Positions 61,101 through 64,000 of a stretch of 64,000 bases of DNA are shown here, one piece after another. The stretch spans positions 9,806,050 through 9,870,049 of the forward strand of contig NC_064044.1 of the NCBI RefSeq assembly GCF_932526225.1. Direction: 5' to 3'. Numbering within the stretch: the first letter of the stretch is position 1; every line of letters begins with the position of its first letter. The stretch is from Nematostella vectensis (Eukaryota > Cnidaria > Anthozoa > Actiniaria > Edwardsiidae). The position numbers were made by a program, and so were the translations under genes. The notes beneath the pieces are model-generated. The model was not told the origin of the DNA and made no database searches. It saw nothing but the letters and a program-made list of their open reading frames with translations.

Positions 61101-63108
61101 ATTGCGGGTGGTCGTTGTGATACGTTACGAGTTTGCTGGGAGGAGCTTTGGATATCACCATTGGGGAGAGTATTCTCAAACTCTTCTTCAGATCCAAATG
61201 ATGTCAACCTTGATAAATGTAATGGCAATAAAGGTACTTGTAACATGAGTGGCCGTTTAGCATTATTGTATACACCATTAGCATTGGTATGCCAGTTTTT
61301 AGTGTAATAATTTTTTAGTTCTTATTGCACAAGAAAAGTTTGTATATATATTGCACCATAAATAGCAAATGAAGACCACTTTTTATATTCAATATCATTC
61401 ACTCAAATTGTCTTTCATTTACAAAGAGCTTACAGTCAAAATGGGCCTTATTACCATAAGCCCACCCCCCCAAATAAAAAGAAATATGGTAATGCATTGT
61501 GAAGACTGAATGTTGAAAAAATATCGTTGTAAGACTACAGTATTTGCAATTATTAATTATGAGATGTTAATGTAGTGTATAGTCATGACAAAAGGAAGAC
61601 AGATTCTCTTATGCTTACAAGACAAGGAAGTATTTTAGAGCATGCTTAGCTTCCTTGCATCAGATGGTTGGAAATATTCAGATGCAACATGCACAATTAT
61701 TTCTGGTTATTTAAATACATAAGTATTGTGAAGAATAAAAAAAGCATGCAACTGTTATTCTTTATACCTTTTAAGTACCTAAAAATATTGAGCATATATT
61801 GAATATTTAAAACTAAGTTTAATTCACGGTTTATAAACAAATAATTGTAGTATTGATATCAATTCATTAGCATAAGGCATTAAAGCAAAAAAGGATTGTT
61901 TATACAGTAGATTATCATTAATTGTTTAGATAAAGGATATTGTCTACAGTTTATAAAACAAATTGCAGATTGCAATAAAGAAAATGTCAGTTAACTTTTG
62001 AAAAGGAAATTATGTATATGAAATATTATTGCTTTTACACAAATACTAACTGTGGGTTATATCCCTCTGAAGAATCATCATATCTAAAAAACAAAATCAA
62101 CAGTGGTAAGTCAGAAAAAAAAACATACACAAAATAAAAAGTGCTTTCTTAAAATAAAATATCTAAACTATGAATCAATTTTGATAAAATACATGGATAG
62201 GATGAGATAAAAAAATGGAAATAACAAGCAATCAATGTCTATGAGAATTTGATGGATGTGATATAAACTTATTAATTATGGAAGACAAATTAAAACAAGC
62301 CACTCATCTTTTACCATTTAAAAGCATTTAATAGTTGGTCAGTAAGGAAAAGTTGAAATATGTATTCATCAGCCATATTCAATAGATAAATGCAAATGAT
62401 CCAAGTTCATTGTTTCATTTCCTTTTTTCATGCATTTGCATTGAACATGGCTCATAGGATATGTTTATTTTTATTTTAATTTGGGACTTATCACATAATA
62501 TGTCCTTCTAGTGTTTGTCAATGCATGTTTAAATGTTTATTTTTTTATTTTTTTATGATACACTTTTTTCACAGTCTGTCTACAAGAGATTATAAAATAT
62601 TTTACTTCCTTTTAATATTTTAAAAGCACTTTAGTGTTGAAAACAACCTAGGATAAACACTAAAGATGGTTTCACACAGAAGACTAAAAACAGCTCTTCT
62701 TGTGTCAAAACTCCTTCTACATTTAGACAATTTTATTTTGAACAGCTTTCTCTTTCAATTTTCTTTTGCTCAACAGCAAAACAACAGTTTATTTATATCA
62801 GCTAAGAGCTAACAATACTAGAAACTAGAGGGAATGCACAAAACAAACAACAAAAAACAAAAGTGAGCACAGTGCAAAAAGTGAAACATGCAAACTTCAA
62901 ACAAAAAGAATTAATGAATGCCTTATGATTTACATTAATTGTGCATGAATGTGTTGACAACACATTTCAAGAGGAAACAAACTCAATATAGATATACAAG
63001 AACATATTTTTATTTTGCTATACCTTCTGCCACCCCTCCCTATTGGGCGGGGCTTGTCTGTGAATCCACGGGGGTCATTCGGAGCTCTGACCTGGACTGG
63101 GGCAGCAT
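48378..63108 (-). CDS. SORBS: Sorbin/vinexin-type adaptor (SoHo plus three SH3), 5' end outside window
   Basis: Seventeen coding exons fit in phase: 63108-63024, 62083-62051, 61208-61060, 60692-60583, 60139-60076, 59733-59422, 59304-59090, 58245-58078, 57624-57485, 55253-55139, 54770-54642, 52323-52228, 51761-51710, 51233-51187, 50669-50614, 49467-49157, 48379-48378. They give 693 residues after an incomplete first codon. Landmarks from the first visible residue: Pro-rich [14 protein letters not shown]; sorbin-homology motif [12 protein letters not shown] (about 130-142); Arg/Glu-rich coiled-coil-like exons; SH3-1 [20 protein letters not shown]...GIFPTNYVE (about 408-463); SH3-2 [15 protein letters not shown]...GIVPTQYLE (about 512-539); SH3-3 [20 protein letters not shown]...[11 protein letters not shown] at the C-terminus. 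The family scaffolds vinculin, paxillin and CBL at adhesion sites and actin bundles. The last intron splits the stop codon (T|GA). Upstream exons are missing. Confidence 0.92.
48450..48890. repeat. GAT-rich tandem repeats in the last SORBS intron or 3' region
   Basis: Degenerate units of about 33-36 bp around AATGCTAATGATAGGTTGTG and GTGATGATGATG. Met/Gly/Asp open frames are artefacts. Confidence 0.85.
49050..49140. repeat. AAT/AAC trinucleotide microsatellite beside the last SH3 exon
   Basis: (AAT)n-(AAC)n-(AAT)n, starting about 15 bases beyond the exon donor at 49156. The poly-Leu open frame on the minus strand comes from reading through this intron. Confidence 0.97.
49768..50016. mobile_element. 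249-bp MITE
   Basis: Ends AAAGCCGCATTGTCACCAGT...ACTTCCGG and, reversed, AAAGCCGGATTGTCACCAGT...ACTTCCGG, about 30 bp long. In a SORBS intron. Confidence 0.8.
50135..50586. mobile_element. MITE-like unit with CAGG...TAAAGGG ends and internal GTGAAACGTGA repeats
   Basis: Left CAGGGTGGTAAAGGG and reversed right CAGGTTGTAAAAGGGGG. The interior contains about seven copies of GTGAAACGTGA in both arms. The terminus is hAT-like in its first bases, but I see no matching 8-bp duplication. Confidence 0.5.
50953..51131 (-). mobile_element. 179-bp foldback insert with hammerhead-like cores and a 14-bp target duplication
   Basis: Direct repeats GGCTGAGGTACAAT flank it at 50939-50952 and 51132-51145. Inside, ACACCAAAAACTGGAATTCG and its inverse form arms of about 38 bp around two direct copies of a 42-bp core (minus strand CTGAAGA, hairpin GTCTT-ATTA-AAGAC, GAAA; 51048-51023 and 51010-50985). 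A related single copy is at 12776-12842. Confidence 0.75.
51808..52168 (+). mobile_element. 361-bp TIR unit carrying an 81-codon ORF
   Basis: Left ACCTGCACTATAAAAGGGCC and reversed right ACCCGCACTATAAAAGGGCT. Between them an open frame runs from ATG 51834 to 52079: [20 protein letters not shown]...[20 protein letters not shown]... and a Lys-rich end. I do not recognise the product. The TATA-like CTATAAAAGGG in the TIR is too near the ATG to be an ordinary core promoter for that start. It lies in a SORBS intron, on the opposite strand. Confidence 0.6.
52384..53935. repeat. About 52-bp minisatellite, about 30 copies, in a SORBS intron
   Basis: Units around AGTTGTAGTGTATTCGCTCC, TTCTAGGAAACAACACACC and TCACATAAATGACAT, with recurrent internal deletions. 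A segment of about 300 bp is repeated (53081 against 53382). The Cys-rich [18 protein letters not shown] open frames are by-products. Confidence 0.95.
53988..54641. repeat. About 39-bp minisatellite that multiplies the 5' splice site of a SORBS exon
   Basis: Units around ACATTAGACAAGTCTACCTA, CCTTAGCAACACAGTGAACC. On the minus strand each reads TTGCTAAGGTAGGTAGAC or a variant. This matches the last bases of the exon 54770-54642 (GTTGCTAAG) and its donor GTAGTCAG. The array begins exactly at that exon boundary. Confidence 0.85.
54800..55138. other. SORBS intron, nothing further seen
   Basis: A/T-rich; no coding or repeat feature that I can support. Confidence 0.3.
55458..55530 (-). tRNA. tRNA-like sequence, probably a pseudogene or SINE head
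   Basis: The minus strand reads GTCTCGGTAGTATAGTGGTT (box A region) and ends GGAGGTTCGATCCCTAC with a 7-nt acceptor complement TTGTGAC and A, 73 nt in all. The loop CTAAGAC would give anticodon AAG, but the body resembles tRNA-Asp/Glu/Val. There are mismatches in the acceptor, D and anticodon stems. A run of seven T follows 5 nt downstream, a usual Pol III terminator. Confidence 0.5.
55531..56940. other. SORBS intron, no gene recognised
   Basis: Open frames at 55747-56088 and 56184-56399 lack domains or splice context. TGACGTCA lies at 56124. Confidence 0.35.
56941..57470 (-). pseudogene. Decayed tandem copies of the SH3-1 exon
   Basis: Four fragments resemble the exon at 57624-57485: 56941-57012, about 57035-57110, 57127-57185 and 57386-57468. 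The first reads [19 protein letters not shown] before GTAAGG, against [17 protein letters not shown] in the real exon. The last reads [13 protein letters not shown]. All have stops or lost donors, so only the upstream copy is likely used. Confidence 0.7.
58250..59085. other. SORBS intron, no gene recognised
   Basis: Unique-looking A/T-rich intron between exons 58245-58078 and 59304-59090. Confidence 0.3.
61210..63020. other. SORBS introns, A/T-rich, no gene recognised
   Basis: Only the 33-bp exon at 62083-62051 ([10 protein letters not shown]) is supported in this stretch. Confidence 0.4.
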
Positions 63109-63414
63109 CTGTTGACATATAATGCAGCAGCCATTAATTTACATTATTTAAAAAAATTAATTCTTGAAAACTTTAAAAATTTCAGAAACCTCATCCCCAC
63201 AACAACAAGTTACAAGAATCTTAGAGTAGGACAGAGTAGGAGTATAGACTGCAATAGGTTGTCCCCAAGCACTTGAAGTTGGCAAGTTAAACTGACCTGT
63301 TCAAAGTTAAAAGCCAACTGAATTTTGAATTTATGGACACCTTTTTACCTGATTTTATGCTAAATGTTTCATTTCCTAACTAATCTGCATGGGTATCAGT
63401 ATCTCAGCACCTCT

Positions 63415-64000
63415 CAGCCCCCAGCCCCGACCTGGAGGAAAAGGGGGAATTCTTAGTGAGGATCCAGGTGTCTCAGCCCCGATCTAAAGGACAAGGGGAA
63501 TTCTTAGTGAGGATCCAGGTGTCTCAGCCCCGATCTAAAGGACAAGGGGAATTCTTAGTGAGGATCCAGGTGTCTCAGCCCCGACCTGAAGGACATGGGG
63601 GAATTCTTAGTGAGGATCAGGGTGTCTCAGCCCCGGCCTTAAGGACATGGGGGAATTCTTAGTGAGGATCCAGGTGTCTCAGCCCCGACCTGAAGGACAT
63701 GGGGGAATTCTTAGTGAGGATCCGGGTGTCTCAGCCCCGGCCTTAAGGACATGGGGGAATTCTTAGTGAGGATCCGGGTGTCTCAGACCTGACCTGGAGG
63801 ACAAGGGGGAATTCTTAGTGAGGATCCAGGTGTCTCAGCCCCGACCTTGAGGACAAGGGGGAATTCTTAGTGAGGATCCAGGTGTCTCAGCCCCGGCCTT
63901 AAGGACAAGGGGGAATTCTTAGTGAGGATCCGGGTATCTCAGCCCTGACCTGAAGGACAAGGGGGAATTTTTAGTGAGGATCCGGGTGTCTCCGACCCGA
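63415..64000. repeat. 51-53-bp minisatellite, about 11 copies, running off the right edge
   Basis: Units around GAGGATCCAGGTGTCTCAGC, CCCGACCTGAAGGACAAGG and GGGAATTCTTAGT. They lie in an intron of the SORBS-like gene. Confidence 0.95.

Overview
The window is nuclear DNA of an animal, most likely a cnidarian and probably an anthozoan. This rests on small exons in consensus GT-AG introns, dense foldback and MITE-type repeats, Penelope-like and CR1/L2-like retroelements, and a compact set of metazoan genes. The species is inferred; no single marker proves it.

Layout. 1-9.6 kb is a repeat graveyard: a Penelope-like reverse transcriptase entering from the left edge, four separate two-copy tandem duplications (periods about 199, 202, 517 and 520 bp), a 2.7-kb element with imperfect terminal inverted repeats and opposite base skews in its two halves, and the tail of a LINE. 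9.6-17 kb holds minisatellites, one orphan EGF exon, a possible two-exon gene for a 48-residue basic protein, and a broken zinc-ribbon/integrase-like ORF whose start is duplicated in inverted orientation. 17.3-23.3 kb is one 6-kb foldback element. Its arms contain 117-bp tandem repeats and it is flanked by a perfect 11-bp direct repeat. 23.3-25.6 kb carries two short TIR elements, each with a perfect 9-bp target duplication.

Three genes have exon structures that could be worked out phase by phase. On the minus strand, 34037-25653 encodes a PARP14-like mono-ADP-ribosyltransferase (8 coding exons, 1797 aa: CUE-like, RGG, RRM-like, KH-like, two macro domains, WWE, PARP). On the plus strand, 36139-44433 encodes the rRNA-processing protein EFG1 (9 exons, 293 aa). 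On the minus strand, from beyond the right edge to 48378, lies a sorbin/vinexin-type adaptor (17 visible coding exons, SoHo plus three SH3 domains). PARP and EFG1 are divergent neighbours separated by 2.1 kb; EFG1 and SORBS converge. The three act in different processes (ADP-ribose signalling, ribosome biogenesis, actin/adhesion scaffolding) and show no sign of a joint system.

The most unusual content is structural: the asymmetric giant foldback element with repeated CRE plus E-box modules; a minisatellite inside SORBS that has amplified the 5' splice site of an SH3 exon; decayed tandem copies of another SH3 exon; and a small foldback retro-insert with hammerhead-like cores. All coordinates and splice junctions were read by eye, so single-base errors are possible.
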